DNA of 38,263 nucleotides from CAYJIX01 sp964370375 (GTDB lineage: Bacteria; Desulfobacterota; Desulfovibrionia; Desulfovibrionales; Desulfovibrionaceae): contig CAYJIX010000019.1 of NCBI GenBank assembly GCA_964370375.1, positions 1-38,263 on the forward strand. The letters run 5' to 3'. A model generated the notes under the pieces. It made no database searches. It worked only from the letters and a program-made list of their open reading frames with translations, and was not told the DNA's origin. Every line of letters begins with the position of its first letter. Within the stretch, counting starts at the first letter, position 1. Shown piece by piece: positions 7,526 through 15,428 of the stretch. A program made the position numbers and the translations under genes.

Positions 7526-7982
7526 AAAGATAAAGACTACCTTTTGATATAGCTTTTTGCTGTATTACCGTGACAACATCATTGTCGCTACAACAGAGTA
7601 TGGCAAAAGGCTATCGCATGTAAAAATGCGCCACAATCAAAAGGAGAATGGTTGTAACAGCACTGCTTTTTATGGCAACTTTGCAACCTTGTTTAGGTTT
7701 TATACTAAAAGCCTACAAGGCGTATTGAGTGGCATATACCTACAGGCCGTACGTCGCAAAGGCGTTCGGCCTGTTATGTCACCGGAGCACACCGCATAAT
7801 TCGGCGAAATCTGAATTATATTGCATTGCTGGATTTAAGAATGCCTTTTTGTTTTGCACAACGGCTTTGCCATTGCTTTAAACAACTATTTGGCGGAAGC
7901 TGCACCTCAATAACGCTTCCACTCAATTATGGAAAAGATTTTTCTTTTCCCTACCTCTAACCGTAAGCATAGGGATTGAATC
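7526..7982. other. 457-bp non-coding spacer between acpP and fabF with four inverted repeats
   Basis: I see no convincing gene here; an 80-codon open frame (7557-7799) has no recognisable features. The spacer holds four inverted repeats: 7743-7773 (11-bp arms, one mismatch), 7796-7819 (ATAATTC/GAATTAT), 7895-7920 (GGAAGC/GCTTCC) and 7931-7950 (GGAAAAGA/TCTTTTCC). The first could be a terminator for acpP, though only a weak T-run follows. The last two would fold in the fabF leader. Confidence 0.7.
7743..7773 (+). terminator. Possible terminator hairpin after acpP
   Basis: CAGGCCGTACG and CGTTCGGCCTG form an 11-bp stem with one T-T mismatch and a 9-base loop. Only TTATGTC follows, so as an intrinsic terminator it is weak. 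It lies 218 bp after the acpP stop. Confidence 0.4.
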
Positions 7983-9233
7983 ATGACTCGTAAGCGCGTT
8001 GTCATTACCGGACTTTCGGCTTTAACACCACTTGGACACTCAAGCTCTGAAAGCTGGGATAACCTCTTGGCTGGGAAATCCGGCATTGCTCCCATTACCT
8101 TATTTGATACCACAGGATTTGATGCCACCATTGCAGGTGAAGTAAAAAACTTTGATCCTGAAGCTTTTGGTATCCCGCTAAAGCAGGCAAAGCGTATGGA
8201 TCGCTTTGTGCAGTTTGCAGTGGCAGCAGCACTTATGCTTGTGAAAGATGCCAATCTCAACATCACTGACGACATTGCGCATCGGGTAGGTGTTATTTTA
8301 GGGGTGGGCCTTGGCGGATTGAAAACGCTTGAAACCTTTCATTCTCGCCTTATAGAAGCAGGACCAAGCCGTATTTCACCCTTTGTTATTCCCATGCTTA
8401 TTTCCAACATGGCCCCTGGGCAGGTTTCCATATTCACCGGAGCTAAAGGCGCCAACATGGTGCTGACAAGCGCTTGTGCCTCTGCAACCCATGCCATTGG
8501 CTACGCCTTTTCAGAAATTTTGTTGGGACGCCAAGATGCCATCATCACAGGCGGCGTTGAAGCCACCATCACAGCCATGGGGGTTTCTGGATTTACGGCC
8601 CTTAAAGCCCTGTGCACCTCACACAACGACACTCCCGAAAAAGCTTCACGCCCCTTTGACAAGACTCGTGATGGTTTTGTTATGGGCGAAGGGGCCGGGC
8701 TTCTTATGGTTGAATCCCTTGACCATGCCAAAGCTCGCGGTGCCACTATTTTAGCTGAGATTGTAGGTTGCAGTGCCACAGACGACGCCTATCATATGAC
8801 AGCACCACGCGAAGACGCGGAAGGCATGATTGCCTCCATGCGCAACGCCCTAAACGATGCAGGTGTTGCGCCTGAAGCTGTAAGCCACATCAACGCCCAT
8901 GGCACATCAACCCCATTGAACGACGCTGCCGAAACGTTGGCTATTAAAACCGTGTTTGGTGACCATGCCAAAAACATGGCCATTTGCTCAAACAAATCTC
9001 AAGTGGGACACTTGCTTGGTGCAGCTGGCGGGATTGAAGCTGTATTTTCTACGCTTAGCCTTTGTACGGGCATTGTTCCGGGCACTGCCAATTACAGCAC
9101 CCCCGACCCTGATTGTGATTTAAACTATATGCCCAATGGACCGCAAAAGCTTGACCCTGAATACGTGCTCTCCAATTCCTTTGGCTTTGGCGGCACCAAC
9201 GGAAGTATTTTGCTTAAAAAATATGTTGAATAA
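7983..9233 (+). CDS. fabF: 3-oxoacyl-ACP synthase II (FabF)
   Basis: FabF extends acyl-ACP by two carbons with malonyl-ACP. It begins MTRKRVVITGLSALTPLGHSS, a standard FabF N-terminus. The active-site cysteine is Cys165 in TSACASATHAIG; the two catalytic histidines are in NAHGTSTPLND and SQVGHLLGAAGG. The C-terminal NSFGFGGTNGSILLKKY is typical. Its 416 residues fit the family. The ATG is preceded by ATAGGGATTGAATC. It is the last fatty acid gene in the block and is followed 53 bp later by glyA. Confidence 0.97.
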   Translation: MTRKRVVITGLSALTPLGHSSSESWDNLLAGKSGIAPITLFDTTGFDATIAGEVKNFDPEAFGIPLKQAKRMDRFVQFAVAAALMLVKDANLNITDDIAHRVGVILGVGLGGLKTLETFHSRLIEAGPSRISPFVIPMLISNMAPGQVSIFTGAKGANMVLTSACASATHAIGYAFSEILLGRQDAIITGGVEATITAMGVSGFTALKALCTSHNDTPEKASRPFDKTRDGFVMGEGAGLLMVESLDHAKARGATILAEIVGCSATDDAYHMTAPREDAEGMIASMRNALNDAGVAPEAVSHINAHGTSTPLNDAAETLAIKTVFGDHAKNMAICSNKSQVGHLLGAAGGIEAVFSTLSLCTGIVPGTANYSTPDPDCDLNYMPNGPQKLDPEYVLSNSFGFGGTNGSILLKKYVE

Positions 9234-9286
9234 GACTGTTTAAAAATACATCGGACACCTTTTATACTATTTTTAGCGGGGCCATC

Positions 9287-10528
9287 ATGCACCAAATTTC
9301 ACTTCAAGATCCAGAAATTGCTCAAGCTATCCTTGCCGAAAGCAAACGACAAATGAGCAAATTGGAACTTATTGCGTCGGAAAATTTTGTTTCTACAGCT
9401 GTACGAGAAGCCCAAGGTTCGGTGCTTACACATAAATATGCTGAAGGGTACCCTGGCAAGCGCTATTACGGTGGCTGCGAATTTGTGGACCTTGCCGAAA
9501 ACATGGCCATAGAGCGCGCCAAAAATCTTTTTGACTGCGACTATGCCAATGTACAGCCCCATTCCGGCAGCCAAGCCAATATGGCAGCGTATTTTGCCTT
9601 AGCAGAGCCGGGGGCAACTGTCCTTGGCATGAACCTCTCCCACGGGGGGCACTTAACCCATGGCAGTCCGGTGAATTTCTCGGGCAAGCTCTATAACGTC
9701 GTGGATTACGGGGTACACCGCGAAACCGGCACCATCAATTTTGACGAAGTGGAACAACAAGCAAAAAAGCATCGTCCTGCCTTTATCGTGGCAGGTGCCA
9801 GCGCCTATCCTCGCTCTATTGATTTTGCTCGTTTTCGGGCCATTGCCGACGAAGTGGGCGCAAAACTTTTTGTAGACATGGCCCACATTGCCGGCCTTGT
9901 GGCTGCACAACTTCACCCAACGCCCATAGGCCATGCCCATGTCACCACAACAACCACGCACAAAACTTTGCGCGGCCCGCGTGGCGGCATGATCCTTTGC
10001 GATGAAACCCTTGGCAGCACACTCAACAGCCAAATTTTTCCCGGAATCCAAGGCGGCCCCCTTATGCATGTGATCGCTGCTAAAGCGGTTGCCTTAAAGG
10101 AAGCCTTGCGTCCACAATTCAAAATCTACCAACAGCAAGTCATTGACAATGCCAAGGCGTTGGCTGACGCCTTAATGGGCCTTGGCTATACGCTAACCTC
10201 TAATGGCACGGACAACCACCTCATTTTGGTAGACCTGACCAATAAAAACATTACCGGGAAAGATGCCGCTCATGCCCTTGATGAAGCAGGCATTACGGTG
10301 AACAAAAACACCATCCCCTTTGAAACGCGCTCGCCTTTTGTGACGTCGGGCATCCGCCTTGGCACGCCTGCCTTGACAACTCGCGGCATGAAAGAAGCTG
10401 ATATGCAGCGCGTAGCCTCATGGATTGATGAAGCCATCACCCATGCGGACAATGCCGAACGACTTTGCCGCATTAACGCACAGGTTGAAGCGTTTGCGCT
10501 TCAGTTTCCGCTGTTTGCGTGGGATTAA
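9287..10528 (+). CDS. glyA: Serine hydroxymethyltransferase
   Basis: GlyA uses PLP and tetrahydrofolate to convert serine to glycine and 5,10-methylene-THF. The PLP lysine is Lys226 in TTTTHKTLRGPRGG. Other family blocks are LIASENFVS, NKYAEGYPGKRYYGG-like HKYAEGYPGKRYYGG, QPHSGSQANMA and the C-terminal RSPFVTSGIRLGTPALTTRG. Its 413 residues match the family. The methylene-THF it makes feeds thymidylate synthesis, consistent with the dCMP deaminase gene just downstream. The spacer after glyA contains a long perfect hairpin that probably ends transcription. Confidence 0.97.
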   Translation: MHQISLQDPEIAQAILAESKRQMSKLELIASENFVSTAVREAQGSVLTHKYAEGYPGKRYYGGCEFVDLAENMAIERAKNLFDCDYANVQPHSGSQANMAAYFALAEPGATVLGMNLSHGGHLTHGSPVNFSGKLYNVVDYGVHRETGTINFDEVEQQAKKHRPAFIVAGASAYPRSIDFARFRAIADEVGAKLFVDMAHIAGLVAAQLHPTPIGHAHVTTTTTHKTLRGPRGGMILCDETLGSTLNSQIFPGIQGGPLMHVIAAKAVALKEALRPQFKIYQQQVIDNAKALADALMGLGYTLTSNGTDNHLILVDLTNKNITGKDAAHALDEAGITVNKNTIPFETRSPFVTSGIRLGTPALTTRGMKEADMQRVASWIDEAITHADNAERLCRINAQVEAFALQFPLFAWD

Positions 10529-10554
10529 TAGTTGCGGAATAAGACAAAACTTAC

Positions 10555-10588
10555 TGTAGCTATACAACAAAAAAGTTGTATAGCTACA
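10555..10588 (+). terminator. Hairpin with perfect 14-bp stem after glyA
   Basis: TGTAGCTATACAAC and GTTGTATAGCTACA pair perfectly across a six-A loop. The bases after it (TATTTATTCAT) are T-rich but not a clean T-run. It lies 27 bp after the glyA stop and 74 bp before the dCMP deaminase start, so it probably separates two transcription units. Confidence 0.6.
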
Positions 10589-10661
10589 TATTTATTCATA
10601 CAACCTTATACATCTGCATTTCTCTGTCAGGGAATGTTGCAACATGTCATTGGGGATTGCC

Positions 10662-11156
10662 ATGGCACGTCTTGATTGGTCCAACTACTTCATGAACATT
10701 ACGCACCTTGTGGCTGAAAGGTCTACGTGCTTGCGCCGTAAAGTTGGAGCCATTGCCGTAAAGGATCGCCGCATTTTAGCCACAGGCTATAATGGTGCCC
10801 CTGCCCATACTGCCCATTGTCTTGATATTGGCTGCCTACGTGATCAAATGGGTATTCCCTCCGGTGAACGACATGAACTTTGCCGCGGCCTACATGCCGA
10901 ACAAAATGTGATCATTCAAGCTGCCGTCCATGGTATTTCTTTGGAAGGGTGTGAGATATATTGCACCCACCAACCATGTTTTATCTGTGCAAAAATGCTG
11001 ATCAATTGCGGCGTTACAACAATTTATTACAGTTCAGGCTATCCTGACGAAATGTCAAAAGCCATTTTGCAAGAAGGTGGGGTCAAACTCATCACCTTGC
11101 AAACCCAAACACCTTGCACCTGTAAAGCGCCTTGTGCTACCAAAAAGGATGACTAA
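10662..11156 (+). CDS. dCMP deaminase (ComEB-like)
   Basis: This enzyme deaminates dCMP to dUMP for thymidylate synthesis. The zinc cytidine-deaminase motifs are clear: HAEQN with the catalytic His-Glu, and QPCFICAKM with the two zinc cysteines. The family's structural cysteines in the TAHCLDIGCLRD loop are also present. I prefer ATG 10662 (MARLDWSNYFMNITHLVAER), 164 residues, because GGGGA lies 6 bp upstream; an ATG at 10644 would add six residues. The C-terminus ends with extra cysteines (TPCTCKAPCATKK), whose role is unknown. It sits between glyA and ribD; its similarity to the RibD deaminase domain is one of fold only. Confidence 0.93.
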   Translation: MARLDWSNYFMNITHLVAERSTCLRRKVGAIAVKDRRILATGYNGAPAHTAHCLDIGCLRDQMGIPSGERHELCRGLHAEQNVIIQAAVHGISLEGCEIYCTHQPCFICAKMLINCGVTTIYYSSGYPDEMSKAILQEGGVKLITLQTQTPCTCKAPCATKKDD

Positions 11157-11228
11157 GCTTAACAGCACTGACATGGATACACGCAAGGTTCGACATGGCA
11201 AATGATTGGTTTTCGATAAGGGCTCCCT

Positions 11229-12356
11229 ATGCATAATTTTTTCCGTCCTTTTATGACGCATGCGCGTACTTTAGCCTTACGTGGACGCTGGCACACAGCC
11301 CCAAATCCCATGGTAGGTGCTGTGCTCGTACATGAAGGAAAGGTCGTTGCTGAAGGATGGCATGCCCAATATGGCGGTGCGCATGCCGAGCGAGCTTGCC
11401 TTGAAGACGCTCGACAAAAAGGTGTACAGGCGGCTGACTGCACGCTTGTTGTAACCCTTGAGCCTTGCTGCCATACGGGAAAGACCTTGCCGTGCACAGA
11501 CGCCATTTTAGAAGCCGGTATCCGTCACGTGGTAGTGGGTATTGCAGACCCAAACCCTGTGGCAAAAGGTGGAGCAAAAGTTTTGCAGGACGCCGGCGTG
11601 CAGGTGGACATGGGTATTGATGAAGAAGCTTGCCGTGAACTTGTGCAAGATTTTTTTGTTTGGCAAACAACCTCGCGCCCTTATACCATGCTAAAATTGG
11701 CCAGCTCTTTAGATGGACGGATTGCCACAAGGACCGGTGAATCCAAATGGATAAGCTGCCAAGAATCAAGACAGCGCGTCCATGAACTGCGTGCCCATGT
11801 GGGGCAAGCAGGCGGTGCCGTCCTTGTAGGGGGCAATACGTTTCATATGGATGACCCCTTACTTACAGCACGAGGCATCCCCGTTACCCGCCAGCCCCTT
11901 GCGGCTGTCCTTACAACACGCCTGCCTACCACAAACACCGTAAATCTGCTGGCACAGCGAGCTCAAGAAACGGTTATCTTTACCACAGCAGCCAATGCTG
12001 CCAGCTTAAGAGCACATGAACTGCTCGCCCTTGGGGTTCGTGTCGTTGGACTTTCTGCCTGGCGTTCACCACATGGCGAAGACATCAGCCAAGCCCTAGA
12101 ATGGCTCCGCCAAGAATGCGGCTGCCATTATGTTCTTTGTGAAGGGGGAGGCCAGTTTGGCTTGAGCATGCTACGTGGCGGATTTGTGGATGAAATGCAC
12201 CTTTTCTTAGCCCCTATGCTTTTGGCAGACAATCAAGCGCGCCCCGTGGCTGACGGGCTTTTTCCCCTTCATATCAATGAAGCACTCCATTTCACCCTTC
12301 AGCATATGGATCGCTGCGGTGACGATTGCCACCTCACGTTCCGCCCCAAAAACTAA
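11229..12356 (+). CDS. ribD: Bifunctional riboflavin deaminase/reductase RibD
   Basis: RibD carries out the second and third steps of riboflavin synthesis: deamination of the pyrimidine intermediate, then NADPH-dependent reduction of the ribosyl side chain. The N-terminal deaminase domain (about 1-145) has PNPMVGAVLV, HAERACLEDA and the zinc box EPCCHTGKTLPC. The C-terminal reductase domain starts at RPYTMLKLASSLDGRIA and includes LCEGGGQFGLSML. The length of 375 residues is typical. Its stop TAA overlaps the ribE start (TAATG), which implies translational coupling. There is no FMN riboswitch in the 72-bp spacer before it. Confidence 0.97.
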   Translation: MHNFFRPFMTHARTLALRGRWHTAPNPMVGAVLVHEGKVVAEGWHAQYGGAHAERACLEDARQKGVQAADCTLVVTLEPCCHTGKTLPCTDAILEAGIRHVVVGIADPNPVAKGGAKVLQDAGVQVDMGIDEEACRELVQDFFVWQTTSRPYTMLKLASSLDGRIATRTGESKWISCQESRQRVHELRAHVGQAGGAVLVGGNTFHMDDPLLTARGIPVTRQPLAAVLTTRLPTTNTVNLLAQRAQETVIFTTAANAASLRAHELLALGVRVVGLSAWRSPHGEDISQALEWLRQECGCHYVLCEGGGQFGLSMLRGGFVDEMHLFLAPMLLADNQARPVADGLFPLHINEALHFTLQHMDRCGDDCHLTFRPKN

Positions 12357-13033
12357 TGTTTACAGGTATCATCTTGACACAAGGCACAGTGCGTACTGTG
12401 GAAAAAGTGGGCCAAGCAAGGCGCGTGACCTTTGTTGCACCCATGGTTTTTTCAAACCTTACTAAGGGCGAATCCATAGCTGTGAACGGTGCGTGCCTTA
12501 CTGTGGAAAAAGGGGCAGCAGATGCCACATCCACTTGGTTTACGGCCTTTGTCTCAGCAGAAACCCTTGCTTGTACAAGGCTTGATACACTTGTTCCCGG
12601 GGATAAAGTCAATATGGAGCGGGCCTTGGCTTTGGGTGATCGCCTTGGTGGGCACTTGGTCAGCGGCCATGTGGATGGCCTTGCTGTTATTGAAGCCATT
12701 ACCCCTTCGCATTCTTCACACAAGGTGCGCCTGCGCATTCCTGAACACCTAAGCGCAGAAGTCCTACCTAAAGGCTCCATAACCCTTGACGGAGTCAGTT
12801 TGACCATCAATGCCTGCGGGATGGATTTTGTGGAGGTAAACATCATTCCGGAAACCTGGCAGGTAACGACCCTTTCGCTCTGGCAAACGGGTACGCCTGT
12901 TCACCTTGAAACGGATATTTTAGGCAAGTATGTACGGCGTAACCTCATGTGTGCCGGACATGTACCAAGCGAAGAGTCGTCAAAGCCAACAAAGCTTGAC
13001 AAAGCTTTTTTATTGGAACATGGCTTTGGATAA
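12356..13033 (+). CDS. ribE: Riboflavin synthase alpha chain
   Basis: This enzyme makes riboflavin from two molecules of 6,7-dimethyl-8-ribityllumazine. It starts MFTGIILTQGTVR, the invariant MFTGII of the family. Two lumazine-binding repeats are visible: GESIAVNGACLTV with GGHLVSGHVDG, and GSITLDGVSLTIN with the C-terminal NLETDILGKYVRR-like HLETDILGKYVRR. The ATG at 12356 overlaps the ribD stop; a longer in-frame start at 12326 lies inside ribD and is unlikely. It has 225 residues. A 125-bp spacer leads to ribBA. Confidence 0.96.
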   Translation: MFTGIILTQGTVRTVEKVGQARRVTFVAPMVFSNLTKGESIAVNGACLTVEKGAADATSTWFTAFVSAETLACTRLDTLVPGDKVNMERALALGDRLGGHLVSGHVDGLAVIEAITPSHSSHKVRLRIPEHLSAEVLPKGSITLDGVSLTINACGMDFVEVNIIPETWQVTTLSLWQTGTPVHLETDILGKYVRRNLMCAGHVPSEESSKPTKLDKAFLLEHGFG

Positions 13034-13158
13034 CAGGCTCTACAAAAATAACAACGAAGCAGTATTAGTTTAAAGCCCAAATACCTGACACCAGATACCA
13101 TAAAAAACTCTATGCGTTGATAACAATACATAGGTTTGTATGAATTAAGGAGTACACA

Positions 13159-14373
13159 ATGCCCATTTGTTCCATTGATGAAGCGGTTGATGATATACGC
13201 AGTGGCAAAATGATCATCCTTGTGGATGATGAAGATCGCGAAAATGAAGGCGATATCACCATAGCGGCAGAGCATGTAACGCCGGAATTGATCAACTTTA
13301 TGGCTGTACATGCTCGTGGGCTTATCTGTTTAGCCCTTGGGCCCGAATGGGTGGACAAGCTTGAATTGCCCCTTATGACAAGGCGCAACGGTTCACGTTT
13401 TGGAACAAATTTCACCATCTCCATAGAAGCTAGAAATGGCGTAACCACAGGTATTTCTGCAGCTGACCGTGCCTGCACCATCCGTACAGCTGTACAAGAT
13501 GATGTGCGACCAGACCACCTTGTAACGCCCGGGCATATGTTCCCCATTAGGGCGCGAACGGGCGGAGTGCTGACACGGGCAGGACAAACCGAAGGAAGCG
13601 TTGACCTTGCTACCCTAGCAGGCCTTAAACCTGCGGCGGTTATCTGTGAAATCATTAACGATGACGGAACTATGGCTCGCATGCCTGATCTTGAAATCTT
13701 TGCCGAAAAGCATGGGATCAAGATTGTTACGGTCAAAGACCTTATCCGTTACCGTATGAACAAAGGTGAAATAGCTGTACGCTGTGTAACAGAAGCCGAT
13801 TTGCCCACAAAATATGGCCATTTTACGGTTCGTGCGTATGAAAACGATATTTCTGACGATACGCACTTAGCCATTATCAAGGGTGATATCTCCACCGCAA
13901 GTGCTGCTGAACCGGTGCTTGTTCGCGTACACAGCGAATGCTTAACAGGGGACGCTCTTGGTTCCTTGCGCTGTGACTGCGGTGACCAATTGGCTGTTGC
14001 TTTAAGCCAGATTGAAAGAGAAGGAAGAGGCGTCGTGCTTTATATGCGCCAAGAAGGCCGTGGCATTGGCCTTGCCAATAAAATAAAAGCCTATGCCTTG
14101 CAAGATCAAGGTCTTGATACGGTAGAAGCTAACGAACGCTTAGGTTTTCGTGCTGATTTGCGCGACTATGGCGTAGGCGCACAAATATTGGTAGATCTTA
14201 ACCTGCACACCATTCGACTGCTTACCAACAACCCTCGTAAAATCATCGGCCTTGAAGGCTATGGCATTGACGTGGTTGAACGTGTACCTTTAGAAATCAC
14301 CTGTCAGGCTGAAAATCACGACTACCTGCTTACAAAGCAAGAAAAATTGGGGCATATGCTCCACATGAAATAA
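13159..14373 (+). CDS. ribBA: Bifunctional DHBP synthase/GTP cyclohydrolase II RibBA
   Basis: RibBA supplies both starting units for riboflavin. The N-terminal domain (about 1-200) is 3,4-dihydroxy-2-butanone 4-phosphate synthase, with DDEDRENEGDI, TRRNGSRFGTNFT and GHMFPIRARTGGVL. The C-terminal domain (about 205-400) is GTP cyclohydrolase II, with the zinc ligands in SECLTGDALGSLRCDCGDQL, the MRQEGRGIGL motif, and TNNPRKI. Both domains keep their key residues. Length is 404. The ATG follows TTAAGGAGTACACA, a strong ribosome binding site. ribH follows after 49 bp. Confidence 0.97.
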   Translation: MPICSIDEAVDDIRSGKMIILVDDEDRENEGDITIAAEHVTPELINFMAVHARGLICLALGPEWVDKLELPLMTRRNGSRFGTNFTISIEARNGVTTGISAADRACTIRTAVQDDVRPDHLVTPGHMFPIRARTGGVLTRAGQTEGSVDLATLAGLKPAAVICEIINDDGTMARMPDLEIFAEKHGIKIVTVKDLIRYRMNKGEIAVRCVTEADLPTKYGHFTVRAYENDISDDTHLAIIKGDISTASAAEPVLVRVHSECLTGDALGSLRCDCGDQLAVALSQIEREGRGVVLYMRQEGRGIGLANKIKAYALQDQGLDTVEANERLGFRADLRDYGVGAQILVDLNLHTIRLLTNNPRKIIGLEGYGIDVVERVPLEITCQAENHDYLLTKQEKLGHMLHMK

Positions 14374-14422
14374 ACGGCAATCGCGTGTAACTTTTTTATT
14401 GAACTTGTATAAGGATATATTC

Positions 14423-14893
14423 ATGAACACCATCCGCACAATTGAAGGCCAGTTTGACGCTCGCAATCTTCGTGTAGCCATTGTGGCCACAAGGTTTAAT
14501 GATTTTATTGTTGACCGCTTGATTAGCGGTGCTGTGGATTATTTGTGCCGTCATGGCGCAAGCACTGACAACATAACCATTGTTCGCATACCCGGCGCGT
14601 TTGAGTTACCCATTGTATGCAATAAAGTTGCCCTTAGTGGCAATTATGATGGGATTGTTGCCCTAGGCGCAATCATTCGCGGCGACACACCGCATTTTGA
14701 CTTTGTGTCAAGCGAAGCCACTAAAGGCATCGCCCAGGTTTCGATGCAAACAGGACTTCCCATTGGGTTTGGTCTGCTTACCACAAATTCCATTGAACAA
14801 GCCATTGAGCGCGCCGGCACAAAGGCCGGTAATAAAGGGGTCGAGGCGGCCTCTGCCTTACTTGAAACCATCCGTGTTTTGGAAAATATTTAA
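14423..14893 (+). CDS. ribH: 6,7-dimethyl-8-ribityllumazine synthase
   Basis: RibH condenses the pyrimidine from RibD with the four-carbon unit from RibBA. The sequence shows the family motifs ATRFNDFIVDRLISGA, VRIPGAFELPIV, VALGAIIRGDTPHFDFV (with the catalytic His) and FGLLTTNSIEQAIERAGTKAGNKG. I chose ATG 14423 (MNTIRTIEG), 156 residues, with AAGGAT upstream; a TTG at 14399 would add eight residues. Together with ribD, ribE and ribBA it completes the pathway from GTP, apart from the phosphatase step. nusB follows after 53 bp. Confidence 0.96.
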   Translation: MNTIRTIEGQFDARNLRVAIVATRFNDFIVDRLISGAVDYLCRHGASTDNITIVRIPGAFELPIVCNKVALSGNYDGIVALGAIIRGDTPHFDFVSSEATKGIAQVSMQTGLPIGFGLLTTNSIEQAIERAGTKAGNKGVEAASALLETIRVLENI

Positions 14894-14946
14894 CTTTTTT
14901 ATAAAAAATACAGCACGTTGTGCCGTATAACGTTTTAGGAAACTTC

Positions 14947-15417
14947 ATGTCAAAACGCCCCCATACTCGCAGTGCTGCAAGAGCCAAAGCTTTTCAGGTG
15001 CTCTACAGCCTGCATTTTGCACAAGTACAGGATGAACAAGCCCTACGCAACGCCTTTCAAGCCATACCCGACCCTGACGACAATACAGAACATGATGTCG
15101 CGCCTGTAAACCTTGCACCCACAGGCTTTGCTTGGGACCTTACCTTTGGCGTATGGACACACGCAACTGAACTCGATACAATTATCACTGGCTTGTCCAA
15201 GAACTGGCGCGTAGACCGTTTGGGAAAAATTGAACACACCATTTTGCGCATAGCCATGTTGGAATTGTTTAAACGTTCTGATGTACCGCCTAAGGTGGTG
15301 ATCAATGAAGCTTTGGAGCTTACGTCCCGTTTTGGCGAAACCAAGGCCAAAACATTTATCAATGGCGTCCTTGATGCTGCCATTGCCAAACTACAACCCG
15401 AACAATCCGCAAAGTAA
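14947..15417 (+). CDS. nusB: Transcription antitermination factor NusB
   Basis: NusB binds boxA RNA with S10 and supports rRNA antitermination. The protein starts MSKRPHTRSAARAKAFQVLYSL and shows the family segments NWRVDRLGKIEHTILRIAMLEL and PPKVVINEALELTSRFGETKAKTFINGVLD. I chose ATG 14947, 156 residues, with a good AGGAAAC site; an in-frame GTG at 14920 would add nine residues. The ribH-nusB pairing is conserved across many bacteria. leuS starts 11 bp after it, so the two are co-transcribed. Confidence 0.96.
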   Translation: MSKRPHTRSAARAKAFQVLYSLHFAQVQDEQALRNAFQAIPDPDDNTEHDVAPVNLAPTGFAWDLTFGVWTHATELDTIITGLSKNWRVDRLGKIEHTILRIAMLELFKRSDVPPKVVINEALELTSRFGETKAKTFINGVLDAAIAKLQPEQSAK

Positions 15418-15428
15418 GGATTAATCAT

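Noticed and set aside
7557..7799. An 80-codon open frame between acpP and fabF
   Set aside because: It has no ATG with a ribosome binding site in a sensible position, no recognisable motif, and it overlaps a hairpin; it is probably chance.
10555..10588. The glyA hairpin as an insertion-sequence end
   Set aside because: It is a single perfect hairpin with no transposase or target duplication nearby; a terminator explains it better.
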